Assembly: GCA_039807445.1 (NCBI GenBank)
Contig: JBDHRG010000112.1
Location: 1-12,767, forward strand
From: JBDHRG01 sp039807445
Lineage (GTDB): Bacteria > Pseudomonadota > Gammaproteobacteria > Competibacterales > Competibacteraceae
DNA length: 12,767 nucleotides
Reading direction: 5' to 3'
Under the pieces are notes generated by a model. The model worked only from the letters and a program-made list of their open reading frames with translations. It did no database searches and was not told where the DNA came from. The translations under genes and the position numbers were made by a program. Below, one piece after another: positions 1-6,936 of the stretch (its first letter is position 1; each line of letters begins with the position of its first letter).

Positions 1-297
1 CCCGGCCGCCTCGCGCGGGCCGAGCAGCGGCGCCGACAGCTGGCGCAGCCGCGCCGAGGCGCCGAACACCTGCGCGCAGCCCTCGAGCGCTTCGTCCAGC
101 GTCGCGACCACGCGCGCGCCGGCGAGCACGTCGTCGGCGCCCGCGGCGCGCGCCGTCGCCTGCGGGTCGGGGAAGCGCAACGGCGCGACCAGCACCAGCT
201 CGGACACGCCCATGTTCTTCATCGCGCGCGCAGCGGCGCCGATGTTGCCGGGATGGCTGGTCTCGACCAGCACGACGCGGAGATCGGGAAGCTGCAT
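1..297 (-). CDS. trmJ: TrmJ, tRNA 2'-O-methyltransferase (partial, N-terminal 99 residues)
   Basis: Reading the minus strand from the ATG at 297 gives an open frame of exactly 99 codons that runs off the left edge, so only the N-terminal part is present. It begins MQLPDLRVVLVETSHPGN and continues with IGAAARAMKNMG, close to the start of E. coli TrmJ, and keeps the family pattern of TLDEALEGC and GASAR further on. TrmJ is a SPOUT-class methyltransferase that uses S-adenosylmethionine to methylate the ribose of nucleotide 32 in the anticodon loop of several tRNAs. The SAM-binding knot lies in the missing half and cannot be checked here. The gene is head to head with suhB, the same neighbourhood as in E. 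coli. No clear Shine-Dalgarno sequence precedes the ATG. The start is chosen because the alignment to the family begins there. Confidence 0.93.
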   Translation of the reverse strand, partial: MQLPDLRVVLVETSHPGNIGAAARAMKNMGVSELVLVAPLRFPDPQATARAAGADDVLAGARVVATLDEALEGCAQVFGASARLRQLSAPLLGPREAAG

Positions 298-320
298 GAT
301 TTCGATGGCGGTAGAACACG

Positions 321-336
321 ATCTGTTATATTACCG
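321..336. promoter_or_regulatory. AT-rich core of the trmJ/suhB divergent promoter region
   Basis: The 82-base gap between trmJ and suhB holds one AT-rich island in otherwise GC-rich DNA. On plus it offers TATATT (327-332) as a -10 for suhB. On minus it offers TATAAC (330-325) or TAATAT (333-328) as a -10 for trmJ. No convincing -35 hexamer stands at the right distance on either strand. That it drives both genes is inference from position and base composition. Confidence 0.35.
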
Positions 337-379
337 CGTTCCGCCGGCCACTCCGGCCCGATCTTTCGCAAGCGAAACC

Positions 380-1186
380 ATGCACCCGACGCTCACGATC
401 GCCCAGCGCGCTGCGCTCGCGGCCAGCAAAGTCATCCTGCGCAACCTCGAGCGGCTCGACCAGATCACCGTCAGCGAGAAGCAGCACAACGACTTCGTCA
501 GCGAAGTCGACGTCCAGGCCGAGCAGGAGATCATCAAGGTCCTGCGCAAGACTTATCCGAACCACGCGATCCTGGCCGAAGAGAGCGGTGCGCTCGACGG
601 GCGTGGCGACGACGACTGCCAGTGGATCATCGATCCGCTCGACGGCACCACCAACTTCCTGCACGGCCATCCGCACTTCGCGATCTCGATCGCGCTGCGC
701 ATCAAGGGCCGCATCGAGGCCGGCCTGATCTACGATCCGCTGCGCCAGGAGATGTTCACCGCCTCGCGCGGCGGCGGCAGCCAGCTGAACGACCGCCGCC
801 TGCGCGTCACCAACCCGAACGGGCTCGAAGGCACGCTGCTCGGCACCGGCTTCCCGTTTCGCTACCCGCGCCACATGGGGACTTACCTGGCCTGCTTCGG
901 CGCGCTGGCGCAGCACTGCGGCGAGATGCGCCGCGCCGGCTCGGCGGCGCTGGACCTGGCCTACGTCGCCGCCGGCCGCCTCGACGGCTTCTGGGAAATC
1001 GGCCTGTCGGAGTGGGACATCGCCGCCGGCACGCTGCTGGTGCAGGAGGCCGGCGGTCTGGTCAGCGACTTCGGCGGCGGCGCCGACTACCTGCGCACCG
1101 GCAACGTGGTCGCTGCACCACCCAAGGTGTTCAAGGGCATCCTGCAGACCCTCCAGCCGCACCTGTCGCCGGCACTGTCGCGCTGA
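380..1186 (+). CDS. suhB: SuhB, inositol-1-monophosphatase family protein
   Basis: The product has 268 residues, the usual size. Family motifs are complete: E67 in EESG, the metal-binding block IIDPLDGTTNF with D85 and D88, and D213 in EWDIAAG. These residues hold the Mg ions that hydrolyse inositol 1-phosphate and related sugar phosphates. In E. coli SuhB also joins the NusA-containing antitermination complex on rRNA operons; whether this one does is inference. The start MHPTLTIAQRAAL matches E. coli SuhB (MHPMLNIAVRAA). The frame is open upstream to 212, but that extension overlaps trmJ and the promoter region and shows no family similarity. No strong Shine-Dalgarno site is visible before the ATG. 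The gene is divergent from trmJ and is followed by a run of hairpins. Confidence 0.97.
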   Translation: MHPTLTIAQRAALAASKVILRNLERLDQITVSEKQHNDFVSEVDVQAEQEIIKVLRKTYPNHAILAEESGALDGRGDDDCQWIIDPLDGTTNFLHGHPHFAISIALRIKGRIEAGLIYDPLRQEMFTASRGGGSQLNDRRLRVTNPNGLEGTLLGTGFPFRYPRHMGTYLACFGALAQHCGEMRRAGSAALDLAYVAAGRLDGFWEIGLSEWDIAAGTLLVQEAGGLVSDFGGGADYLRTGNVVAAPPKVFKGILQTLQPHLSPALSR

Positions 1187-1187
1187 G

Positions 1188-1204
1188 CCCGGCGGCCTGC
1201 CGGG
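1188..1204 (+). other. GC hairpin 1 behind suhB
   Basis: CCCGGC (1188-1193) pairs with GCCGGG (1199-1204) around a five-base loop, starting two bases after the suhB stop codon. No T tract follows, so it is not a standard intrinsic terminator. It could protect the suhB mRNA 3' end or slow polymerase. Confidence 0.4.
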
Positions 1205-1210
1205 ACCCGA

Positions 1211-1230
1211 ATCGCGGCCGAGGCCGCGAT
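1211..1230 (+). terminator. GC hairpin 2 behind suhB, weak terminator candidate
   Basis: ATCGCGGCC (1211-1219) and GGCCGCGAT (1222-1230) form a perfect inverted repeat. Allowing a four-base loop leaves eight pairs. It is followed by CGCTTTCC, which has only a short T run, so termination would be weak. It is the best terminator candidate for suhB in this gap, by position and stem strength only. Confidence 0.4.
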
Positions 1231-1268
1231 CGCTTTCCGGTCGCCCTGCCGCCGCCGGCATCGGTGAC

Positions 1269-1286
1269 CCGGGGCTTGCGCCCCGG
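1269..1286 (+). other. GC hairpin 3 behind suhB
   Basis: CCGGGGC (1269-1275) pairs with GCCCCGG (1280-1286) around the loop TTGC. No T tract follows. Together with the two hairpins before it, it fills the gap between suhB and the small membrane protein gene. I see no second copy of this unit in the window, so a dispersed repeat cannot be judged here. Confidence 0.4.
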
Positions 1287-1305
1287 TCCCTTCGCGTGCT
1301 ATCCG
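1276..1305 (+). promoter_or_regulatory. Possible promoter for the small membrane protein gene
   Basis: TTGCGC (1276-1281) and TATCCG (1300-1305) are 18 bases apart. The second hexamer is preceded by TGC, giving an extended -10 form. The -35 lies in the loop and stem of hairpin 3. The matches to consensus are modest, and the call rests on position in front of an otherwise promoterless gene. Confidence 0.22.
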
Positions 1306-1387
1306 ACCGCACAGGCGCCGGCAGCAGACCGGCCCGACCAGGCGCCACAGAGCGCCCGTGACGATCCGCCTGAAGGAGAAACCGGAG

Positions 1388-1726
1388 ATGCACAAGAGGA
1401 TTCTGGCCATCCTCGCCCCGCCGATCGCGATCGGCAAGTACGGCGGTGCGGCCGCCTGGTGCGCCGCGCCGATCGGCGTCGCCTGGATCAGCGCGCTGGT
1501 CGGGATCGCGATCGGACTGCGCGGCGAAGCCGAAGGAATGAGCACGATGTGGTGGTCGGTCGCGCTCGGCTGCGCGATCTGGGCGCTGGCGGCGGTGTGG
1601 GCCGAAGCCGTGATCACCGGCATCGACCACGACGCCGCGCACCTTGCCGACAGCACCCGCGACCATACCGTAGCGCCGACCGACGACGAGATCGATCCGC
1701 TCGAGCAGCTGCGCCAGGCGCGCTGA
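1388..1726 (+). CDS. Small two-helix membrane protein, function unknown
   Basis: I do not recognise a family. The product from the ATG at 1388 has 112 residues: a short basic head (MHKR), a hydrophobic segment at about 21-43, a second at about 55-77 rich in tryptophan and alanine, and a polar acidic tail with several histidines (residues 79-112). No signal-peptide cleavage site is evident. A hairpin membrane protein with both ends on one side is inferred. The ATG at 1388 is chosen because AAGGAG at 1373-1378 stands nine bases upstream. A GTG at 1358 would add ten residues, but this ribosome site would then lie inside the coding region. Codon use has the same GC-rich third positions as the neighbours, which supports a real gene. 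It follows suhB after 201 bases and converges on secF. Confidence 0.72.
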   Translation: MHKRILAILAPPIAIGKYGGAAAWCAAPIGVAWISALVGIAIGLRGEAEGMSTMWWSVALGCAIWALAAVWAEAVITGIDHDAAHLADSTRDHTVAPTDDEIDPLEQLRQAR

Positions 1727-1737
1727 CGCGGCCAGTG

Positions 1738-1766
1738 AAGGGAGGCCGCCGGCGCGGCCGCCCCTT
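1738..1766. terminator. Hairpin between the converging small membrane protein gene and secF
   Basis: GGCCGC (1744-1749) pairs with GCGGCC (1754-1759) around CGGC. After one mismatch the stem continues with GGG/CCC and an imperfect AA/TT end. It is the only strong structure in the 45-base tail-to-tail gap, so it may act on transcripts from both sides. Neither side has a proper T tract, so efficiency is doubtful. Confidence 0.4.
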
Positions 1767-1771
1767 CCCCG

Positions 1772-2701
1772 TCAGGGGATGTGGTCGAGGTCTTCCTTGG
1801 CCTTGGGCACGAGGTCTTCGCGGCTCAGTCCCAGGTGCAGCGCGGTGGCGCTGGCGACGTAGATCGACGAGTAGGTGCCGAAGATCACGCCGATGATCAT
1901 CACCAGCCCGAAGCCGCGCATCGCCGCCCCGCCGAAGAAATACAGCACCACCACCGACAGCAGCACCGTCATGCTGGTCATGATCGTGCGCGACAGCGTC
2001 TCGTTGATCGCGGCGTTCATGACCTGGAACGGCGTCTCCTTGCGCATGCGGCGGAAGTTTTCGCGGATGCGGTCGAACACGACTACGGTGTCGTTGACCG
2101 AGTAGCCGACCAGCGCCAGCACCGCGGCCAGCGTGGCCAGGTCGAACTCGATCTGCAGCACCGAGAAGATGCCGACGCACACCACCACGTCGTGCACGGT
2201 CGAGGCGATCGCGCCGACCGCGAGCCGCCATTCGAAGCGCAGCGCCAGGTAAACCGCAATGCCGATCAGCGCGAACAGCATCGCCAGCGCGCCGTCGTTC
2301 TTCAGTTCGTCACCGACCTGCGGGCCGACGAACTCGACGCGCCTGAGCTCGGCGCCGGCGTTGCCGGCTCGCAGCGCCTCGAGCACCTGCGAGCTCTGCT
2401 GCGCCGAGCTGAGGCCTTCGTGCGGCGCCAGGCGCACCAGCACTTCGCTCGAGGAGCCGAAGTGCTGGACCTGCGCGTGCTGGATCCCGGCCTTGTCGAG
2501 CTGAGCGCGCAGCGCGTCGACTTCGACCGCCTGCGGGTAGCCGACCTCGATCACCGTGCCGCCGGTGAAGTCGAGGCCGAGGTTCATGCCGCGGGTGAAC
2601 AGCGAGACGGCGCACAGCACCAGCGCGAGGATCGACAGGGCGACGCAGAGCTTGCCCTTGCCCATGAAGTCGATATGGGTCTTGTTGCGGAGCAGACGCA
2701 T
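1772..2701 (-). CDS. secF: SecF, protein translocase subunit
   Basis: This is the 309-residue small subunit of the SecDF complex, which uses the proton motive force to help pull exported proteins through SecYEG. A first membrane helix at about 18-36 is followed by LGLDFTGGTVIEV (41-53), the family signature at the start of the periplasmic domain. That domain runs to about residue 135, and five more helices follow from about 137 to 290. The conserved GYSVNDTVVVFDRIREN block (199-215) contains the aspartates linked to proton transfer. The length is normal and no key residue is missing. GGAG stands ten bases before the ATG. The gene lies 24 bases behind secD on the same strand and is the last gene of the yajC-secD-secF group. 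Confidence 0.97.
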   Translation of the reverse strand: MRLLRNKTHIDFMGKGKLCVALSILALVLCAVSLFTRGMNLGLDFTGGTVIEVGYPQAVEVDALRAQLDKAGIQHAQVQHFGSSSEVLVRLAPHEGLSSAQQSSQVLEALRAGNAGAELRRVEFVGPQVGDELKNDGALAMLFALIGIAVYLALRFEWRLAVGAIASTVHDVVVCVGIFSVLQIEFDLATLAAVLALVGYSVNDTVVVFDRIRENFRRMRKETPFQVMNAAINETLSRTIMTSMTVLLSVVVLYFFGGAAMRGFGLVMIIGVIFGTYSSIYVASATALHLGLSREDLVPKAKEDLDHIP

Positions 2702-2725
2702 GGTTCTCGAGTCTCCGTCGGCCGC

Positions 2726-4576
2726 TCAGACCGAGATGCGGCTGACCTTGCGGCCACCGTAGATCAGGTTGATCAGGGCCCGGCTGACCGTGACCGCGGT
2801 GAACAGCGTCGTCAGGATGCCGATCGTCAGCGTCACCGCGAAGCCCTTGACCGGTCCCGAGCCGAGCACGAACAGCAGCGCGGCGGCGATCAGCGTGGTG
2901 ACGTTGGAGTCGAGGATCGTCGCCCAGGCGCGCTCGAAGCCGGCCTGGATCGCCGCCTGCGGCGACAGGCCGTTGTCGAGCTCTTCGCGCATGCGCTCGT
3001 AGATCAGCACGTTGGCGTCGACCGCCATGCCCATCGTCAGCACGATGCCGGCGATGCCGGGCAGCGTCAGCGTCGCCTGCAGCCCCGACAGCACCGCGAC
3101 CAACAGCACCAGGTTGGCGATCAGCGCGATCACCGAGATCGCGCCGCACAGGCGGTAGATCACCACCATGAACAGCGCGACGATCACGAAGGCGGCCACC
3201 GACGAGTTGAAGCCCTGCTCGATGTTCTCCTTGCCCGCGCTCGGGCCGACGGTGCGCTCCTCGATGATCTGGATCGGCGCGACCAGCGCGCCTGCGCGCA
3301 GCAGCAGCGCCAGGTTGCGCGCCTCGGCCGGACTGTCGAGCCCGCTGATCTGGAAGCGCGCGCCGAGGCGGTCGCGGATGGTCGCGACGTTGATCACCTC
3401 CTCGACCGTGCTCGTGACCTTCTGCGCCTGGCCGTCGATCGTCCGGGTCTCGGTCTTGTTCTCGATGAACACCACCGCCATCAGCTTGCCGACGTTGTCC
3501 TTGGTGGCCTCCTCCATGCGCTTGGCGCCCTTACCGTCGAGGCTGATGTTCACCACCGAGCCGCCGCCCTGCTGGTCGATCCCCGAAGCCGCGTCGGTGA
3601 TGTAGTCGCCGGTCAGGAGCACGCGCTTCTCGAGCAGGATCGGCCGGCCGTTGCGCTCGTAGTAGAGGCGGTCGTTGACCGGTACCTGGCCCTTGAGCGC
3701 GGCGTTGACGTCGCCGGTCGAGTCGACCAGGCGGAACTCGAGCGTCGCGGTGGCGCCGAGGATTTCCTTGGCGCGCGCGGTGTCCTGCACGCCGGGCAGC
3801 TGCACGACGATGCGCGAATCGCCCTGCTGCTGGATCACCGGCTCGGCCACGCCGAGCTCGTTGACGCGGTTGCGCAGCGTGGTGATGTTCTGCTGCAGTG
3901 CGAAGCTGCGCTTCTCGCGCAGCTCGGGTTCGGACAGCGTGAACTCGAGCTCCAGCCCTTCGGTTTCGCGCGGCACCAGCGTGCGCAGCTGGTCGCGGAT
4001 CAGCGCCAGCGCCTGGTCGCGGTCGGCGGCCTCGCGGAAGCTGACCTTGACGCCGCCGCCCGGCGCGCGGGCGACCGCGGCGTAGCGCACCTTCTTGTCG
4101 CGCAGCAGCCCGCGGATCTCTTCGACGTAGCGCTCCTCGGCCTGCCTGACCACGGCCTTCATGTCCACCTCCATCAGGAAGTGCACGCCGCCGCGCAGAT
4201 CGAGGCCGAGGTACATCGGGTTCAGGCGCAGCGCGCGCAGCCACTGCGGCGTCGCCGGCGCCAGGTTCAGCGCGACGACGTAGTCGCGCCCCAGCACCTG
4301 CTGCAGCCTGTCGGCGGCCTTGAGCTGCACCTCGGTGTCGAGGAGACGCACCAGCAGCTGCCCCTGGTTCAGCTCGACGGCTTTCGGCTTGATGCCGTCC
4401 TGCTCGAGCTGGCCGACCACGCGCATCAGCAGCGCCTGGTCGACGACCGCCGCGCGCGTCGGCGAGATCTGCACCGCCGGGTCCTCGCCGAAGACGTTGG
4501 GCAGCGCGTACAGCGAGCCGACCGCCATCACGACGGCGATCAGCGCGTATTTCCACCAGGCGTAGCGGTTCAACAT
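2726..4576 (-). CDS. secD: SecD, protein translocase subunit
   Basis: The product has 616 residues, almost exactly the E. coli length (615), and can be aligned to it end to end. It starts MLNRYAWWKYALI with one membrane helix (about 9-27), followed by ALPNVFGEDPAVQI. The large periplasmic part carries NLAPATP, then LGLDLRGGVHFLMEVDM, then RNRVNELGVAEP and DTARAKEILGATATLEFRL. The last five helices fill about 455-605 and include MAVDANVLIYERMREEL, with the aspartate equivalent to the E. coli proton-pathway residue D519 at about 520. SecD with SecF couples the proton gradient to late steps of export. The gap from yajC is 22 bases, with GGAG about eleven bases before the ATG. The operon order matches E. 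coli. Confidence 0.98.
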   Translation of the reverse strand: MLNRYAWWKYALIAVVMAVGSLYALPNVFGEDPAVQISPTRAAVVDQALLMRVVGQLEQDGIKPKAVELNQGQLLVRLLDTEVQLKAADRLQQVLGRDYVVALNLAPATPQWLRALRLNPMYLGLDLRGGVHFLMEVDMKAVVRQAEERYVEEIRGLLRDKKVRYAAVARAPGGGVKVSFREAADRDQALALIRDQLRTLVPRETEGLELEFTLSEPELREKRSFALQQNITTLRNRVNELGVAEPVIQQQGDSRIVVQLPGVQDTARAKEILGATATLEFRLVDSTGDVNAALKGQVPVNDRLYYERNGRPILLEKRVLLTGDYITDAASGIDQQGGGSVVNISLDGKGAKRMEEATKDNVGKLMAVVFIENKTETRTIDGQAQKVTSTVEEVINVATIRDRLGARFQISGLDSPAEARNLALLLRAGALVAPIQIIEERTVGPSAGKENIEQGFNSSVAAFVIVALFMVVIYRLCGAISVIALIANLVLLVAVLSGLQATLTLPGIAGIVLTMGMAVDANVLIYERMREELDNGLSPQAAIQAGFERAWATILDSNVTTLIAAALLFVLGSGPVKGFAVTLTIGILTTLFTAVTVSRALINLIYGGRKVSRISV

Positions 4577-4598
4577 GTCGGGCGCGTCTCCGTGCGGC

Positions 4599-4931
4599 TC
4601 ACAGGCTCTTGTAGGTGCCCTTGGGCATCAGCGAGCCGACCGCCTGCTTCTGCACCTTGATCTGCACGCCGTCGGCGATCTCGAGCTGGATGAAGTTGTC
4701 GCCGACCTCGGCGATGCGCCCGAGCAGACCGCCGCCGGTGACGACTTCGTCGCCCTTCTTCAGTGCCTCGATCATGCCCTTGTGCTCCTTCGCCCGCTTC
4801 TGCTGCGGGCGGATCATCAGGAAATAGAACACCACGATCAACAGAACGGGCAGCAGCAGCGCCTCGATCATGCCGCCGGGGCTCGCGGCCGGGGCGCTCT
4901 GGGCGTAGGCATCGGCGATCAGGAAGCTCAT
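4599..4931 (-). CDS. yajC: YajC, Sec translocon accessory membrane protein
   Basis: The product has 110 residues, the typical size. A short N-terminal segment ending in AYAQSAPAA leads to one membrane helix at about 21-39. Then comes the family signature FYFLMIRPQQKRAKEHK (35-51) and a soluble cytoplasmic domain with GDEVVTGGGLLGRI and a beta-rich end (IQLEIADGVQIKVQK). YajC associates with SecDF and SecYEG, although E. coli can live without it. The start is supported by AGGGA at 4945-4941, nine bases before the ATG. The gene is between tgt and secD on the same strand. The 67 bases separating it from tgt contain a strong hairpin, so it may be partly uncoupled from tgt transcription. Confidence 0.97.
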   Translation of the reverse strand: MSFLIADAYAQSAPAASPGGMIEALLLPVLLIVVFYFLMIRPQQKRAKEHKGMIEALKKGDEVVTGGGLLGRIAEVGDNFIQLEIADGVQIKVQKQAVGSLMPKGTYKSL

Positions 4932-4961
4932 GGATCGTTATCCCTGGATGGTTGCGAAAGG

Positions 4962-4990
4962 TCCGCCGCCGGGTCGGCCCCGGCGGCGGA
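4962..4990 (-). terminator. Perfect 12-bp hairpin between tgt and yajC (attenuator-like)
   Basis: TCCGCCGCCGGG (4962-4973) and CCCGGCGGCGGA (4979-4990) are perfect reverse complements around a five-base loop. In the direction of tgt to yajC transcription the stem is followed by CCTTTCGC, with only three T bases. It begins eight bases after the tgt stop codon and ends before the yajC ribosome site. Partial termination, mRNA 3'-end protection or an RNA processing site are all possible; the sequence does not decide. Confidence 0.5.
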
Positions 4991-4998
4991 GGCCGGCA

Positions 4999-6126
4999 TT
5001 ATACACAGCCGGTCTGCTTCGACCCGCGGCGCGCGTAGAAGGTCTGCACGAAGCCGTCGAGCCGGTCTTCGGCGATCGCGGCGCGCAGGCCGCGCATCAG
5101 GTCCTGGTAATAGTGGAGGTTGTGGATGGTGCCGAGGCGCGCGCCGAGGATCTCGTTGCACTTGTCGAGGTGGCGCAGGTAGGCACGCGAATAGTGGCGG
5201 CAGGTGTAGCAGCCGCAGTCCTCGGCAATCGGTCGCGTGTCGTTCTGATAGCGGCTGTTGCGGATGCGCACGTCGCCGTCACGGGTGAAATAGTGGCCGT
5301 TGCGCGCGTTGCGCGTCGGCATCACGCAGTCGAACATGTCGACGCCGCGGCGCACGCCCTCGACCAGGTCTTCGGGCTTGCCCACCCCCATCAGGTAGCG
5401 CGGCTTGTCGGCCGGCAGCAGGGGCACGGTGTAGTCGAGTACGGCGTTGCGCATCTCCGCGGATTCGCCGATCGCGAGCCCCCCCACCGCGTAGCCGTCG
5501 AAGCCGATGTCGATCAGCCCGGCGGCCGACACCGTGCGCAGGTTTTCGTACATGCTGCCCTGGACGATGCCGAACAGCGCGTTGGGGTTTTGCAGCCGGT
5601 CGAACTCGGCGCGCGAGCGCTTCGCCCAGCGCAGGCTCAGCTCCATCGAGCCGCGCGCGTCGGCCTCCGACGCCGGCCAGCTCAGGCACTCGTCCATGCA
5701 CATCACGATGTCCGAGCCCAGCGCGTGCTGGACCTGCATCGACTCCTCGGGGCCGAGCATGATCGGCGCGCCGTCGACCGGCGAAGCGAAGCGCGCACCC
5801 TGCTCGGTGATCTTGCGCATCGCCGCCAGCGAGAACACCTGGAAGCCGCCTGAATCGGTCAGGATCGGGCCGTGCCAGTTCATGAAGCCGTGCAGATCGC
5901 CGTGCGCGCGGATGATCCCGGTGCCCGGGCGCAGCATCAGGTGGAAGGTGTTGCCGAGGATGATCTCGGCGCCGATCTCGCGCAGCTCTTCGGGGGTCAT
6001 CGCCTTGACCGTGCCGTAAGTGCCGACCGGCATGAACGCCGGGGTCTCGACGGTGCCACGGGCGAAGCTCAGGCGGCCGCGGCGGGCGCGGCCCTCGGTG
6101 TGCAGGACTTCGAAACGCATGGACAT
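4999..6126 (-). CDS. tgt: Tgt, queuine tRNA-ribosyltransferase
   Basis: The enzyme swaps guanine 34 of GUN-anticodon tRNAs (Asp, Asn, His, Tyr) for the queuosine precursor preQ1. From the ATG at 6126 it has 375 residues, as in E. coli, and aligns throughout. The catalytic aspartates are D91 in ILTDSGGFQVFS and D266 in DMFDCVMPTRNARNG. The zinc site is complete: C304, C306 and C309 in CGCYTC, and H335 in TIHNL. The substrate-binding loop GIVQGSMYENLR is present. Starts: the E. coli-like beginning MRFEVLHTEG would start at 6120, and 6126 adds two residues. A TTG at 6144 is less likely. No clear Shine-Dalgarno site is seen for any of them. It precedes yajC-secD-secF, the usual order. No queA is visible upstream in this window; an NRDE-family gene takes that place. 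Confidence 0.97.
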   Translation of the reverse strand: MSMRFEVLHTEGRARRGRLSFARGTVETPAFMPVGTYGTVKAMTPEELREIGAEIILGNTFHLMLRPGTGIIRAHGDLHGFMNWHGPILTDSGGFQVFSLAAMRKITEQGARFASPVDGAPIMLGPEESMQVQHALGSDIVMCMDECLSWPASEADARGSMELSLRWAKRSRAEFDRLQNPNALFGIVQGSMYENLRTVSAAGLIDIGFDGYAVGGLAIGESAEMRNAVLDYTVPLLPADKPRYLMGVGKPEDLVEGVRRGVDMFDCVMPTRNARNGHYFTRDGDVRIRNSRYQNDTRPIAEDCGCYTCRHYSRAYLRHLDKCNEILGARLGTIHNLHYYQDLMRGLRAAIAEDRLDGFVQTFYARRGSKQTGCV

Positions 6127-6163
6127 GGGCGGACAGGCGGCCAAAAGCGCCCTATCTTCCGGA

Positions 6164-6185
6164 CGCTTGCCGGGCTTGGCAAGCG
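6164..6185 (-). other. 8-bp hairpin between the NRDE-family gene and tgt
   Basis: CGCTTGCC (6164-6171) pairs with GGCAAGCG (6178-6185) around a six-base loop, a few bases after the stop codon of the upstream gene. No T tract follows on the minus strand. It may mark the 3' end of the upstream transcript or a processing point ahead of tgt. Confidence 0.4.
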
Positions 6186-6189
6186 CCGA

Positions 6190-6933
6190 TCAGAGCACGA
6201 AGCGCCGCGTCGCGCCGCTGATCACGTCGCGCTCGAGCGCCAGGCCGCCACCGCCCGCTTCGAGCAGCAGCACGGTCGAGCAGCGCGTGCCGTAGCGTTC
6301 GGTCTCGATGAACAGCGGCGACAGTTGCCGTTCCCATTCGAGGCCGACGCCGGTGTCGGGCAGTTCGGCATCCGGTGCCGCGGTACGGTCGGCGAGCAGT
6401 TCGAGCAGCGCCTCGGGCTCGACCGCGTCGCGATCGAGCAGCCGCGCCAGCCCCTCGGTGCCACGATGCACCTTGGGCCAGGGTGTGTCGAGGCGGTGGT
6501 TCGACAGGCCGTGGATGCCGGCGGCGACGGCGCACGGCGGCTCGCCGCTGCGGTTGCCGTAGTACCACAGCGCCTCGCGATCGCCGGCAAGCAGGTTGAA
6601 GCCGTTGTAGTCGGCGCCGCGCGCCGCGAGCGCGGCCAGGTAGCCGTCGACGCCGCCCGCGTGCCGCAGCCAGTCGGGCACCAGCTGCCCGCGCGAGGGT
6701 CGGCCGGCGACGAAGGCTGCCGGGTCGCGGACATTGGTCAACGCCGCGAAGCGCCCGCCGCGCGCCAGCCCGAGCCAGGTGCCGCCGGCCTCGAGGTCGC
6801 GCCCGGCGAGCAGCGGCGCATCGTCCCACCATGCCATCGCTTCGGCCGGGCGCGCGTAATACTCGTCGCGGTTCGCGGCGAGCACCAGGCGGTAGCGCGG
6901 ATGCGCGCGCCAGGCGAACAGGATCAGGCACAT
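6190..6933 (-). CDS. NRDE (TANGO2/DUF833) family protein
   Basis: The product has 247 residues and shows the family hallmarks: an N-terminal MCLILFAW with cysteine at position 2, the NRDE motif itself at 21-24 in AANRDEYYARP, then GTWLGLARGGRFAALTNVRD (51-70). Further along are GFNLLAGD, HGLSNHRLDTPW and, near the end, ERYGTRCSTVLLLE. The fold of this family has been compared with N-terminal nucleophile hydrolases, where a cysteine exposed by removal of Met1 would be the nucleophile; that is a family-level inference. The eukaryotic relative TANGO2 is linked to metabolic disease and, in some studies, to haem handling, but I know of no settled reaction. The ATG lies three bases after the sulfurtransferase stop, so translation is probably coupled. 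It is followed by a small hairpin and then tgt. Confidence 0.92.
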   Translation of the reverse strand: MCLILFAWRAHPRYRLVLAANRDEYYARPAEAMAWWDDAPLLAGRDLEAGGTWLGLARGGRFAALTNVRDPAAFVAGRPSRGQLVPDWLRHAGGVDGYLAALAARGADYNGFNLLAGDREALWYYGNRSGEPPCAVAAGIHGLSNHRLDTPWPKVHRGTEGLARLLDRDAVEPEALLELLADRTAAPDAELPDTGVGLEWERQLSPLFIETERYGTRCSTVLLLEAGGGGLALERDVISGATRRFVL

Positions 6934-6936
6934 CGC

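Noticed and set aside
212..379. An upstream extension of the suhB frame.
   Set aside because: It overlaps trmJ and the shared promoter region, and family similarity begins only at the ATG at 380.
253..1896. A 547-codon open frame on plus through suhB and the small membrane protein gene.
   Set aside because: It is the plus-two shadow of suhB and of the following gene, and reads as arginine-rich low-complexity sequence.
1781..4660. A 959-codon open frame on plus across secF, secD and the yajC border.
   Set aside because: It is antisense to well-conserved secD and secF. Its composition (runs of histidine, glutamine, arginine and aspartate) is typical of a shadow frame in GC-rich DNA.
6127..6144. 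A TTG start six codons upstream of the chosen tgt start.
   Set aside because: It has no ribosome site and no family similarity before the methionine at 6126 or 6120.
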